This document shows positions 37,033 to 47,937 of a stretch of 64,000 bases of DNA, one piece after another. Source of the DNA: Patiria miniata (taxonomy: Eukaryota; Echinodermata; Asteroidea; Valvatida; Asterinidae); contig NW_024037074.1 in assembly GCF_015706575.1 (NCBI RefSeq), forward strand, positions 17,473,334 through 17,537,333. The letters run 5' to 3'. The notes under the pieces are model-generated. The model ran no database searches. It had not been told where the DNA came from and was given only the letters and a program-made list of their open reading frames with translations. The translations under genes and the position numbers were made by a program. The number at the start of each line of letters is the position of its first letter. Within the stretch, counting starts at the first letter, position 1.

Positions 37033-37655
37033 TATTAATAAGGGAATAATAGTGTGAGGAGCCGGTCTTCACTGCGTGATAATGGGACGGGTTTGGGGGT
37101 GACCGTAGCCTTGGTCAAGGCGCTAGTTGTTATTCATCCGGCCGTTACGCGGTAAACGATATCTTCGCTAGCGCTATGCATGCAGTCAGATCATTATGTC
37201 TATGCATGCAGTGCATTAAAAATACAGCATATAGCGCTAGCGAGGATATCGTTTACCGCGCTACGGCCGGGATGAATAACGTAAACATTCTCAGTATACT
37301 GCACTGCTGTACGATGTCGTTTCAAAATTTCCTTACGCGCGCGCACCCATAGCAACTGTGTTGTGTAGGCGCGCGTCAGTCTCACGCGAAGGTGGTTGAG
37401 CGCATGTGCAGTGTATGACTGTTGTAAATTTGGCCAATCATTGCCTTCCATGGGGCTGGATCAATGCTGGTTCAGGGGCCATTTTTTCGCTTGTTCTTTG
37501 AGGCCGGTCTTTATATCACCGTTAATACACCCCGACGTGATCGAGTCTCGACCAATCAGAAACCATCAACTCTCCAAGGTATTTATTAATAAGGGAATAA
37601 CAGTGTGAGGAGCCGGTCTTCACTGCGTGATAATGACCGGGTGTGGGGGTGACCG
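37033..37655. repeat. Direct-repeat pair enclosing an inverted repeat
   Basis: A block starting 'ttaataagggaata' and ending 'gggggtgaccg' occurs at 37033-37105 and again at 37585-37655 in the same orientation, about 90 percent alike by eye. Between them lie two inverted arms of about 52 bp (37129-37182 and 37226-37280) starting GTTATTCATCC and containing GGTAAACGATATC and CGCTAGCGC. This looks like a structured mobile element. I do not recognise its family and found no coding region. Confidence 0.75.
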
Positions 37656-38530
37656 CTGTTAATGGACCGCAAGTCCACTGTGTGCATTTTGTACTAGAGC
37701 TCAGAACAGTCGTTTATCCTGGTGTCTAGGATCCGTGGTGGATGGTAGTGGTGGATGGTGGTGTGCATTTTAGTTTTTTATTTTCCAAGTTCTTTTACAT
37801 GTATGGCTGAAGGTGGAAGCCTGGTTTAGTTTGGCCTTGTTTATGTGCAAGACACTGTGTTCTTTTAATTTTTCACCATCACCACCACCACCATTACTTC
37901 ACACCAAAGGGTTCAGTGGTCTGCATAGTCTTGTGAGTATGTTCCAATTTAGCCCCCCCCCTTGCACCCAGTAGTTTTTACATGGCCTAGTAGACTACAG
38001 TGTTCCATCGTAGTGGTCCCCAGTCTGAGTTCTTGGCTCTGTCAGTAACTTGTCATTGAAATTATATTATTCATAATTATTTGCTTACTCTCCCCTGGTT
38101 AATTATTTTGTAAGCGAAGAAGCGCTAATTCAATTGTCATTATTGCTGTTTTCTGATATTGCATATACTTGTCCCTTTGTCTGTTATGTGGTGATCATCA
38201 TGCTGTATTTTTTTTATCAATTAGTTAGTCCACCCAACCGACGGTCGGCCTCTTTGGGTCGCCGTTACAATATCTAGAGTAATCCGCCGATTACGTTATA
38301 ACTGCACATCCTCAGAAGCCCCAGTCAGTGGCGAAAGCATTGTGCAAGATATTGTTCAGATAAACTGTCACGGGGCAGTTTTAAGGCATGTGCTATTTTT
38401 TACCCGGAGGATTTTCCTATTTTCGGGGGCAAAAGGTAGGCGCAGGGGGGGGGGGGGGGGTTGACTCCCCCGTAGATCCTCCATATTGGACCATTGTAGC
38501 AAAACGTTTCTGAAGGCACTTCTATTTGTA

Positions 38531-38782
38531 CACTGAAAAATTGCTACCAAACTTGGGTTGTTCTATAAGCAATTGTTTGGGTTATAATTTATGTTAAATT
38601 CAACCAAAAGTTGTAGTCATACAAGACCAAATTAAATTTGGTCTTGAACGACCACAGGTTTTGGTAGAATTTAGCAGAAATTCTAACCCAAACAATAATA
38701 TTGGTTATAGAACAACCCAAGTTTGGGAAGTTCCAGTTTTCACCCTTTCTTTGGTAAAATTAACCCAGGCAATTTTTCAGTG
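38531..38782. mobile_element. TA-flanked MITE (CACTGAAAAATTGC ends)
   Basis: The 252 bp segment has perfect 14 bp terminal inverted repeats, CACTGAAAAATTGC and GCAATTTTTCAGTG, with TA on both sides. TA duplication and the CACTG start suggest a Tc1/mariner-type non-autonomous element. 'gaccaaatt / aatttggtc' and 'aacaaccca / tgggttgtt' show that it folds back on itself along most of its length. Confidence 0.85.
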
Positions 38783-38895
38783 TAGGTTTTAGATAACATG
38801 CCAAAGTTTGTGATGCTCATAATAACATTGGTGGGCCATGTCACATGATGACAATACCTTTAATCATGGCACCACTTGACACTGTGATTGTTTAA

Positions 38896-39286
38896 AGGGA
38901 ATATACCACATTTGCAAACATCAAAAAACAAAAGTAACAAATTATTCTGAACTACCTTACTGAACTGTTAGTGAATGACAGTCTAAAGCATTATAAAAAA
39001 AGTGGTATTTTTTTTACCAATTTCCAATGCTGGTCGGCTGACCAGCGTTGAAAAAAACCCTGTTTTTTTCTTCTTCAATACTGCCCCTAATTGACCATAT
39101 TCAGTCAGTCCGACTTTTGTTTGCAATCAATTACACACCTGTGCATGGCACAAGCCATTTTTTCGTTTTTTTTTTCTAGCACTAATGCACACAAACAAGT
39201 CAGTGAATTTATTTGCTGTAAAATACTAACCTCGAAATCCATCCATTTTTGAAAATTATATCAGTGGAAAATATTGTATATTCCCT
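38896..39286 (+). mobile_element. TTAA-flanked MITE, copy 1
   Basis: Element ends are AGGGAATATAC and GTATATTCCCT, each flanked outside by TTAA. TTAA target sites are typical of piggyBac-type transposition, so a piggyBac-like non-autonomous element is likely. An internal palindrome (TGGTCGGCTGACCA) is shared with the copy at 52197-52716, which lies in the opposite orientation. Confidence 0.8.
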
Positions 39287-39446
39287 TTAATGTCATTGGG
39301 AATAAAGTTCAGTTCTTATCATTGCTGGGTGTAATAGGTTTTCAATAATAGTCTTGATGCAATAGACCAAGTCCAGTTGTTTCTCTTGCTGAAGGTTGAG
39401 AACATTGTGGAACCTTTTTATCCTGGAGCTGAGGAGCTAATCCAGG

Positions 39447-42400
39447 ATGAAGTTGGAGGAAATCATTCCCCTTGTGGGCAATTTTGGGCGCTATCAGTTA
39501 TTTGTGGTCTTATACGCTGGCGTGTTATCTGCGGTCGGCGGTATGGTGACTTTCGCCGACGTGTTTTTCGCAGCCGAAACGGACCATTGGTGCCAAGTTC
39601 TGCCAAAGGAAAATTGCTCCAGCTGGGTGGAGTTTCAAGACAACTGCACGGACGTGAAAAAATCCATCCTCCTGCCTCCTCCAGAGAACGAGGACAGCAA
39701 GTATCCTTATTCCACTTGCCAGCAGTGGGACCTGCCACCTGGGTACGAGTTCGATCCATACGAGCCACCCAGTGACGTTGAAAATCATACTTACGGTCGG
39801 GTGCCGTGCAAAGATGGATGGGAATACGACACATCGCAGTATGAGACTACAACCATCTCAGATGTGAGTCCAGCAGGGCCCAATTTCACGGCGCTGCTAA
39901 GCACAAAAAATTGCTTAGGACAAGAAAAGTCTGGCTTATAAAAGCAGGTAACCAGCCAAAACTCCATGAGATTTTCATGCTAAGCAAACAACAGCTGCAT
40001 ACTAATCACAAGCAATATACTTCACATGGAGTTTTGGACTTACGGTTCCAGATCAAGATTTTCAATGCAGGATGTGACCACGGCTACATCACAGATGTAC
40101 GGTGGCCCTGGAACGACATTTTAATATTGACCTTCTTAATATGAACCTTCTAACTTCTTAACATTAAGGACGGGGTGTGATGGGGACATTCCTCCACACA
40201 TAGAGCAAGTGGCCCGCATGACTGCACAGCCTTTGTGTGGTAGCGGGACTGCACAAAAGCAGCAGCTGTGGAACTACCCACTAGTCGTGTGCCACGGCAT
40301 ACCGCAGCTGGCAACTGCATTCCAATGAGGATTAGCGGCCGCGGCCATGACCGCTTAATTCCCGTACGCATGGGGTTAATGATGACGTTGTACCTTCGCA
40401 ATATGCACGTTGCACGTAGCTTAATATCGCATTTTGGAAGTTGTTCCTTCTCAATGTAAATGTTCGATATTGTTGATGTTCACGTTTGATCTTGTCAATG
40501 TACACCATTGATCATGCTTGATGTCATCGTTGCACCTTGCTTCTTTGCAAAATGAACCATGTACCTTCGCCTTGTGAACGGTTGACCTTGCATCTTGTCA
40601 ATATCATTGTTAAACCGTCCTCCTTTGCAATGTGCATATCATGCATTCTGAAAAGTACGAAGTCCTTGCCAAGCCCTATATAGTTAAACAACAAGTTATG
40701 ATGGAGTTTCAATCTGACGGCTGTTAAATGTCACTTAATCTGGGTCTACCCTAGTGAGTTTTATCATGAATCGAGGATCTCTTTTTTAATTCACTTTATC
40801 TTTTACAATTGATGTTCAGGCTACTGAGCGCTGTTTCACTAGAAAAGATGTGTTCAATTAATTAGACTAATTAATTTCTTGACGGTACACTCTCCGTCAA
40901 TGACAATAATGCAGTGTTCTGTGATCACGTTAAGAAGGCTGTTATCATTATACTTTACATCCTTCAATCCATATTCATATCCGTATAGATTAGTTAATTA
41001 ATTAATTGAACACTTCTTTTCTAGTGAAACAGTGCTCAGTAGCCTGAACATGAATTATAAAAGATGAGTGAAATAAAACAGAGAGCCTTGATTCATGATA
41101 AGACTCACTACAGGGTAGACCCAGGTTAAGTGACATTAAACAGCCGTCAGATTGAAACTCCATCATAATTTGTTGTTTAACTATATAGGGCTTGGCAAGG
41201 ACTTCGTACTTTTCATAATGCATGATTCACATTGCGAAGGAGGACGGTTCAACAATGATATTAACAAGATGCAAGGTCAAACGTTCACAATGCGAAGGTA
41301 CATGTACATGGTTCATATTGCCAAGAAGCGAGGTGCAACGTTGACATCAAGCATGATCAATGGTGTACATTGACAAGATCAAACGTGAACATCAACAATA
41401 TCGAACACTCACATTGAGAAAGAACAACTTCCACAATCCGATATTAAGCTACGTGCAACGTGCATATTGCGAAGGTACAACGTCAACATTAAGAAGTTAG
41501 AAGGTTCATATTAAGAAGGTCAATATTAAAATGTCGTTCCTGGGCCACCGTACTGATGAGTGTGATTAACTACCAGTCTCAAATTATAGTTATGCATATA
41601 GACTCCTTTACTATTTTCTAAAGGGGAGGGGGGTAGGCCTTACGATGTCAGTTCTTCGGTGTTCCATTCGGAGGGCTATTTTCCAAATTCATCGCTTGTA
41701 GCCATAGCCCTATGGACTCCGTTACGAAGAGTAGCTCCAACTGGAAGGGGTGTGACGTCTTGTCATATAGGAGGGTGTCGGGGTGCCCACTCACACACTG
41801 ACGGTCCACTTTGCTACGTTTTGTTTTTAACTCCTCAGTTTGACCTGGTGTGTGACAAGAAAAGTCTGCGCAGCCTCGCTCAGTCGATTTACTTCGCTGG
41901 GTTTTTGGTTGGATCTTTCATCTTCGGCTCTCTATCCGACTGGTAAGCATGTTGCACGATTCGGTCCCCCACAGTATGAGCTTGACATAGTTTTTTTTTT
42001 GGTTGGGGAGGGTAAAAATTGGCCAAGGTAAACACAAATTTGTAACATTTAACCTGACACGTTTTATTAGAGGCGAATTCATAAGCGATTGCATATTTTT
42101 TTTGGTAAAAAAATTACTCGCTTGTTGCTGTAGGTCGACAGGTTGACTATCAAAACGTTCGGTTAAGGACGCCTGTCAACCCGGCCCAGATTTGACATGG
42201 GTCGATTTAGCTGCCTGTTTGTAATTTTAAGAACTATGAAATCGAAAATGTTGACATTACTTTAACTGCACATCCGTTGTTACATATAATTATGAGTAAA
42301 AAAATGGTAAAGTCTTACTCAAAAAGGTCCACTACTTTTGTTTAAAAAAGGCCAAGACCCTTCCACCAGGCCTGCAAAAAAGAAAGCCAACCAAGCAATA

Positions 42401-45400
42401 ATCATGTCAACCAATTAGCCTGTGGTAGTCAAAATACAGCAACCCTTGTCGTCCTCTGTTCTCTTCCTTCTATTGGTAGGATTGGTCGCAAGAAAACCGT
42501 CATCTTTGGATTGCTGCTTCTCGCTTGTGGCGCAATCGTCACAACATTCTCCGTGAACATCTACATGTACATGGCTTTCCGTTTCGTCGCTGGCTTCGGC
42601 AACATGGGTTTCTACATTCCCCTATACGTACTGGGTAAGGGGTTGTACTGTCGTAATTTACGTTTGACTCCTTGTCCAAGCTATACTCACACGGTCGGGG
42701 AGTTAAGCCCCAATTTCAAATTTGGACTAACCCCATACGCTAACAAGAGAGGACGCTGTGCATAGCCATCCCTCCGTTATATTTTAGACTGCAAAAGAAG
42801 AGGTAGCGCCAGGTAAGGCGTTTCTGTGCCCTATTACCAAAAAATAACTGCATATCACCAAAGAGTCTTTATTAATAGCGATGTTACCTAACTTATTGGT
42901 GAGGCTTCTGCATGCTTTTGTACATACACACAACCTCTTTTGGATAACCTCTTCGCAAAACCCACTTGACAACCATGTCCTCTTGCATTCCAAAACAACA
43001 AAATGTTTAAAACAAAATCAATCAACAAAAGCAAGAACAGAAAAACACAAACAATAAAAACCAGGAAAACGAGATGGCCACAAATAGAGCATAAAATCTG
43101 ACCAGAACAAAACGTACAGAGATGGATTAGAAATTAAAAATCAAGTTCCCATGAACTTTTAGGTGTCACCGTCCATGGGCTAAATTCACGAGTCGGCCAT
43201 ATTAAAGTGAAAGGTAAAATCTTCATTTGTTTGGAACTTGCGAAGCGAAGTGATAGCAATGACATAAGTTAATTACAAAATAAATAGCAGTCTGCTGTGA
43301 CAGATAATTTGTAAATGTGTGATTAAACATACCGTTAATGTGTTAAACCACATTTAAAAATAAAGTAAAAGTGAGGCTAGAATGCATTAATAGTCTGGCA
43401 CCATCTTAATCCCAATCAACAGTTCACAATTTATGAAATACGTTCGGGAACACGACCGAAATGGCTTCCTCTTGAATAAGGTCCATTGGCAAAAGTCCAA
43501 ATATTCCAACCTCGCCCTATACTCAGTTTTAATGGGAGGCGGATCACTATCTATACAATGATTTTAGCAATTTCTTTTTATTTTGTTTACTCCTGCAGTC
43601 ATTGAATTTGTTGGTAACTCTTGGCGCACTGCAGCTACCATGGCCTTGGGCATTCTATACGCGTGTGGATACTTCTTCCTGGCAACCGCTGCTATGTACA
43701 TCAGGGACTGGCGACGACTCTCTATGATCGTTTCGCTGCCGTTGCTCCCTTTGTTCGTCCCAGTGCTGTAAGTGCTCGTACCAAGACAATACCAAGGCGT
43801 CTTCTTTTACATAAATGCAAAACAAGAGCACACATTTATTGTCATACTCTGGATATTCATATCAGGGGCGGATCCAGGAATTTTCGCAGATTTTGTTTTG
43901 TTTTCATCGGCAAAACAATCTGAAATATAGACAGGTTTTTTTCTCCGGACACTTGGCCTCCGAAAATCAATAGGTGGGGTGGGGGGGGGGGATACTTTCA
44001 ATGGGGGCGCTATATCACAGAATATTGAACATATACCCCCTAACCAAGCTGGCTCTGTTCGTATTGGGTGCAAAGGCGGACATTATTACCAGTAAACACA
44101 TTTTGGGTGTCACAGCAGGGTGGTGGGTTCGCATTTTTTTTCATGAATTTCTATGGACTTTTGGGGGACAGAGCTTGGGGGGGGGGGGGGGGAGTTGACT
44201 CCCCCTGGATCCGCGCCTGCATATATTTCGTAGAAGGAAGTTTTGAGACTTAAACCCATCCCTTGCTGGGAACCCTTCAAGAGTATGTGCAGTGTAGCTT
44301 CGTCAAAGTGAGATGCACTCATACTGCACCGGCAGCTGAAATCCTGAGTCCTGACAGGGTTTCAGTTATATATATTAAAACAATTACATGTATTACAGTT
44401 TAATTTAACATATGATAAAGCCACTTATACCTCAGGTGTCTGTCATCATTGTCTTCTGGCTGGGTTCAAACCCCAATGATGGAATGTTGTTTCCACTGAT
44501 ATATGAAAAAGCAGACTTCTTTATTCTTCATGGTTTTAATATCAAAGAAACCGGTATAAATGCTTCAGAAGACCTTTAAAAAAAAAAAACCTTTGTGACT
44601 TTGCTCGGATCGTACTAGAACCCACAACCTCCGTAACAACAGGGTAAATGGATGATTTGAATGCGATGAATCTCCTGGTGCAATAAAAACCAAACCACAA
44701 CAAAAAGTGACGTTTACATCACGCAACGCACACATCCATACACTACTCTGCACATTCTACTGATATTGAAACTGAGCCAAATTTGTGGCGCACCCAGGAT
44801 TTGGTTTTTTTGGGGGGCTCACAATTTCTTTTTTTTTTTTGGGGGGGGGGGGGGCTATTTTGACGTTGGTGGCACCACTTACCCCTATTAAACTACTCGA
44901 AAATAGGCCACATACATATCACCAAAGTCAAATCCCCCTACGCTCCCCCTTTCTTGGACAGATTTATTCAAGAGTCGGTAAGCTGGTTGGTTTCCAAGGG
45001 AAGGATTGACGAAGCTGAGGTCGTCATCAGAAGAGTGGCCAAGATCAACAGGAAGACGCTGCCAGACGTCTTATTCGATAGAGACGACATCAAGGACGAA
45101 ACAGTATGATTTGTTGTGATGTTATGGGGGGGGGGGGGGTTGTGAATACAAATGCACCGACATTGAATCTATCATCCTTTCCTGAAATTCGTCAACTGAA
45201 AATGTATAAACTTTTAAATCCAGCTTTCGAAAATAGGTAATTAATCGACAACTTATCTTTTGGCAAACAGGGTTGCTGAAGGATTTGGACTCGAGCCTAT
45301 AGCCCACTTGTTTTCTTCCAAAATATCCGCACAATTCAGTCGTACTTTGTCCGGCTATGCTGTGCATCCGAACACTATATTCATCGAATGCGTTGAATCA

Positions 45401-47937
45401 ACTTAAACTATCCTTAGCAGCTTAGACTTAATGTCGTATCCGTATACACTCCGACCTCATCGAACTCGAGGGTAATGTGGCCTAATGCATGCATCTTAAT
45501 GGTTTAAAATAGTTAGTTGAAGATGCGGGCTCAGGGATGTCATAATATATTTTGGTTTTAATTGTCGACGTACACGATGTGAATAGGTTTACGCAGATGA
45601 AACGACATGGTTCGTCTTGATCCCTCAGACTGTACCATTTTGTTGTTTTGTTTCCACCAATTTCCCTGTCCTATTTATAAAGGAATCGAAGACATCAGCT
45701 ATTCCTCCATCTGTCATTGACCTGTTCAAAACACCCAACATGGCGGCCAAGACCACCACTATCATGATCAATTGGTAATGAACACCACATTGGAAGAAAT
45801 AATTGGACAATTTTACGAATAGAAAGCAAATTGGTATATTCTTTTTAATTGTTTTTTTAACAAACACTATTTTATTTTGCATGTAATAAGATTTTTTTTT
45901 CAATAAAAAGAGTAATCAGACTCATAGGGGATCTTTGTGTACACTTTGCCATGACGTGAAAAAAATTACTACGACGACATAGGTACAAAATGTATAAGCA
46001 ATTGATTTTGCATTATTTTGTAGTACGTCCTAATCACAACCAAAATAATATTTATGTCGTTTCTTCAAATAGGACTGTGAACAATCTTGTTTATTACGGC
46101 CTCGCACAAAGCACCGACAATCTAGGCGTGGATGAGTACTGGGCGTTCTTCGTATCGGGAGCCGTGGACATCCCAGCGCTGATTTACGCCACGTTCGGCG
46201 TTGAATGGTTCGGTCGCAAGAGGAACACTGCCGTGCTCGAACTCATCGCTGGTATCGCCTGCTTGGCTACGATCTTCATTCGTAAGTGGTGCTATAAAAG
46301 AACGTTCAGGGTTGTTTATTAGGGACATGCTTACAAGCTCCTGAAGCTTTGTATATGATCAGAAATTGTGAAGTTTTGTGTTGACTTTTCAGTGACTTAT
46401 CAATAATGATGACATGACTTGTGGACTTAAATAATTTCAACAATTTAGTCAGGCAAACCTCACGTTCTTTGCCTCTCATGTGTCGACAATGCTTGAAGCG
46501 AAAACTCATAAAAATTACCAACTTAAAATTGCTTTTTTGGGTTCTTTTTTTCAGCACTGGGTATTTGGCGCACCGTGGTGGCCATGATTGGCAAATTCGG
46601 GGTGTCCGCCTCGTACAGCATAATTTACTTGTACACGTCGGAGCTGTTCCCCACGCCAGTCAGGTGCGAGTTCGCTGTGTCCTTCGGACATAATCCTTTG
46701 GACTTCTTTCAAACACCATTTGGACTAGCTTTATTTTGAATATTTAGAGACGGTAAAAATGCCTCGTGATTATAATATACTGTAAGAAACCGACTCCACA
46801 TCCCATATAAAAGTTTGCTTGTTTAAAAGGATTTCATTGTTTGAGAACTTGGATTGAGTCAGGGTTTGTATTTTTATCACTCATCTTACAAAATGTATTC
46901 GCAATTGGTTTAGGAATTTCAACAAAGACAGTGGTTTGCATAGTGCATCGAAATGCGATTTCCATGACGAGGCATGCATTCTCAATCTAATCGACTAAAA
47001 TGGAAAATAATGTTATAGAACCAATCGATTTCAAGCGATCGCAGTTAACAATTCCCTCATATTTAATTTGAGTTTCCAGAAAGAAAGTAGGCAATTTGAA
47101 ATGCCGGTGGTAATTTGTTTGTACTTTATAGGAGCATTGGTGTGGGCATGGGTGCAGTTGCGGCGCAACTTGGTGGAATTCTGTCCCCAATCATTCTACT
47201 GTTAGGGGACTACTTGGAAAGTCTACCCCTGATCGTGTTCGGCTCGAGCGCGGTTCTGGCGGGATTGTTGGTGCTCCTTCTACCGGAGACGAAAGGACGA
47301 AAACTGCCTCAGACGCTGGAAGAAGGAGAGGAAATAGGAAAGTATGTCCAACCCCCCCACCCCCATTTTATTTTTACGGTTCAAAACATTGCTCTACACA
47401 TTGAGTTATGAAGAAAGGGCACCTCGGCCGATGCACAATTATGTTAACGTCGACAAACCATAACTAGTGATCTGTGCAGTTTGGCTTGTGTTGGTGTTGT
47501 AGATGCAACCAGGTATTCTTCTTTGAGAAAGTTGTACATGTATTCCTATTAGGAATCTAAGCAAAGACATAGGCCATGATTTTGTTTAAGGCTTCATTGA
47601 ATTTTCTAGAGATATATTTCGCATGCGATTTCACATGCGATATGCTCTTCCGTACACCGTTTTACTTTGGAAGAACCATCTGATGTCACCGTGACGTTTT
47701 AGACAAAGCGGGGAGTTGTGCTGATAAAGGTCGTTTCACAAGTTTTATTTCAGAGTGTAAAACCAACTGTGTTCTTCTATTCTTCGGTTCAGATGCCGTT
47801 GCATGCGGAGAACGCACGAGGAGGATACAGCACCTGTTAGCGAGAATGGTGATCGGCCAGATGAGGAGAGCGCCCTCAACCTGCCCAATCCAGCATTCCT
47901 TTATACTAAGGAGGAGGAAGTGGAGATCGGAGTCTAG
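39447..47937 (+). CDS. SLC22A-type organic ion transporter, gene C (complete, 10 exons, 583 aa)
   Basis: Exons: 39447-39863, 41839-41942, 42480-42634, 43599-43767, 44962-45103, 45683-45774, 46073-46281, 46555-46663, 47132-47341, 47793-47937. They sum to 1752 nt in frame. The exon plan matches A and B, but C is the most diverged paralogue in exons 3, 4, 6, 7 and 8. Family marks are present: [51 protein letters not shown]. Exon 9 is a mosaic: its first 60 bases differ strongly from A and B, then it is almost base-identical to A. At the TM11 charge-selecting position C has Gln478 instead of Arg, so its substrate preference probably differs (inference). The tail has LPNPAF and ends EIGV, which could act as a C-terminal PDZ ligand (weak inference). 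Introns 1 and 4 carry large transposons. Confidence 0.92.
40097..41553. mobile_element. Large foldback DNA element in intron 1 of gene C
   Basis: The two halves are long inverted repeats. The left end GTACGGTGGCCCTGGAACGA matches the complement of the right end (GGGCCACCGTAC), and pairing continues to about 40885/40988, with roughly 90 percent identity by eye over 500 bp or more. The left arm carries about 215 bp at 40161-40376 that is missing from the right arm. Each arm is itself built of degenerate ~23-30 bp units of the type 'ttgaccttgcatcttgtcaa'. The centre (about 40890-40985) is unique. No transposase frame is present. Confidence 0.9.
43863..44219. mobile_element. CAG-ended MITE (hAT-like) in intron 4 of gene C
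   Basis: Ends are CAGGGGCGGATCCAGG and CCTGGATCCGCGCCTG, near-perfect inverted repeats. CATAT lies on both sides, a possible partial target duplication. The interior contains the core 'ccggacacttggcctccgaaaa', shared in inverted form with the element at 60007 and the remnant at 51620, and two long G runs. It is non-coding. Confidence 0.8.

Larger units (their letters stand above)
35534..39446. other. Spacer between SLC22 genes B and C, rich in repeats
   Basis: No exon is supported in this 3.9 kb stretch. It contains a SINE-like segment (36755-36930), a direct/inverted repeat complex (37033-37655), a TA-flanked MITE (38531-38782) and a TTAA-flanked MITE (38896-39286). A G run with 'ggttgactccccc' at 38443-38470 resembles the end of the CAG-ended MITE family. 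'gatggtagtggtggatg' simple repeats occur near 36352 and 37739. Confidence 0.6.
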
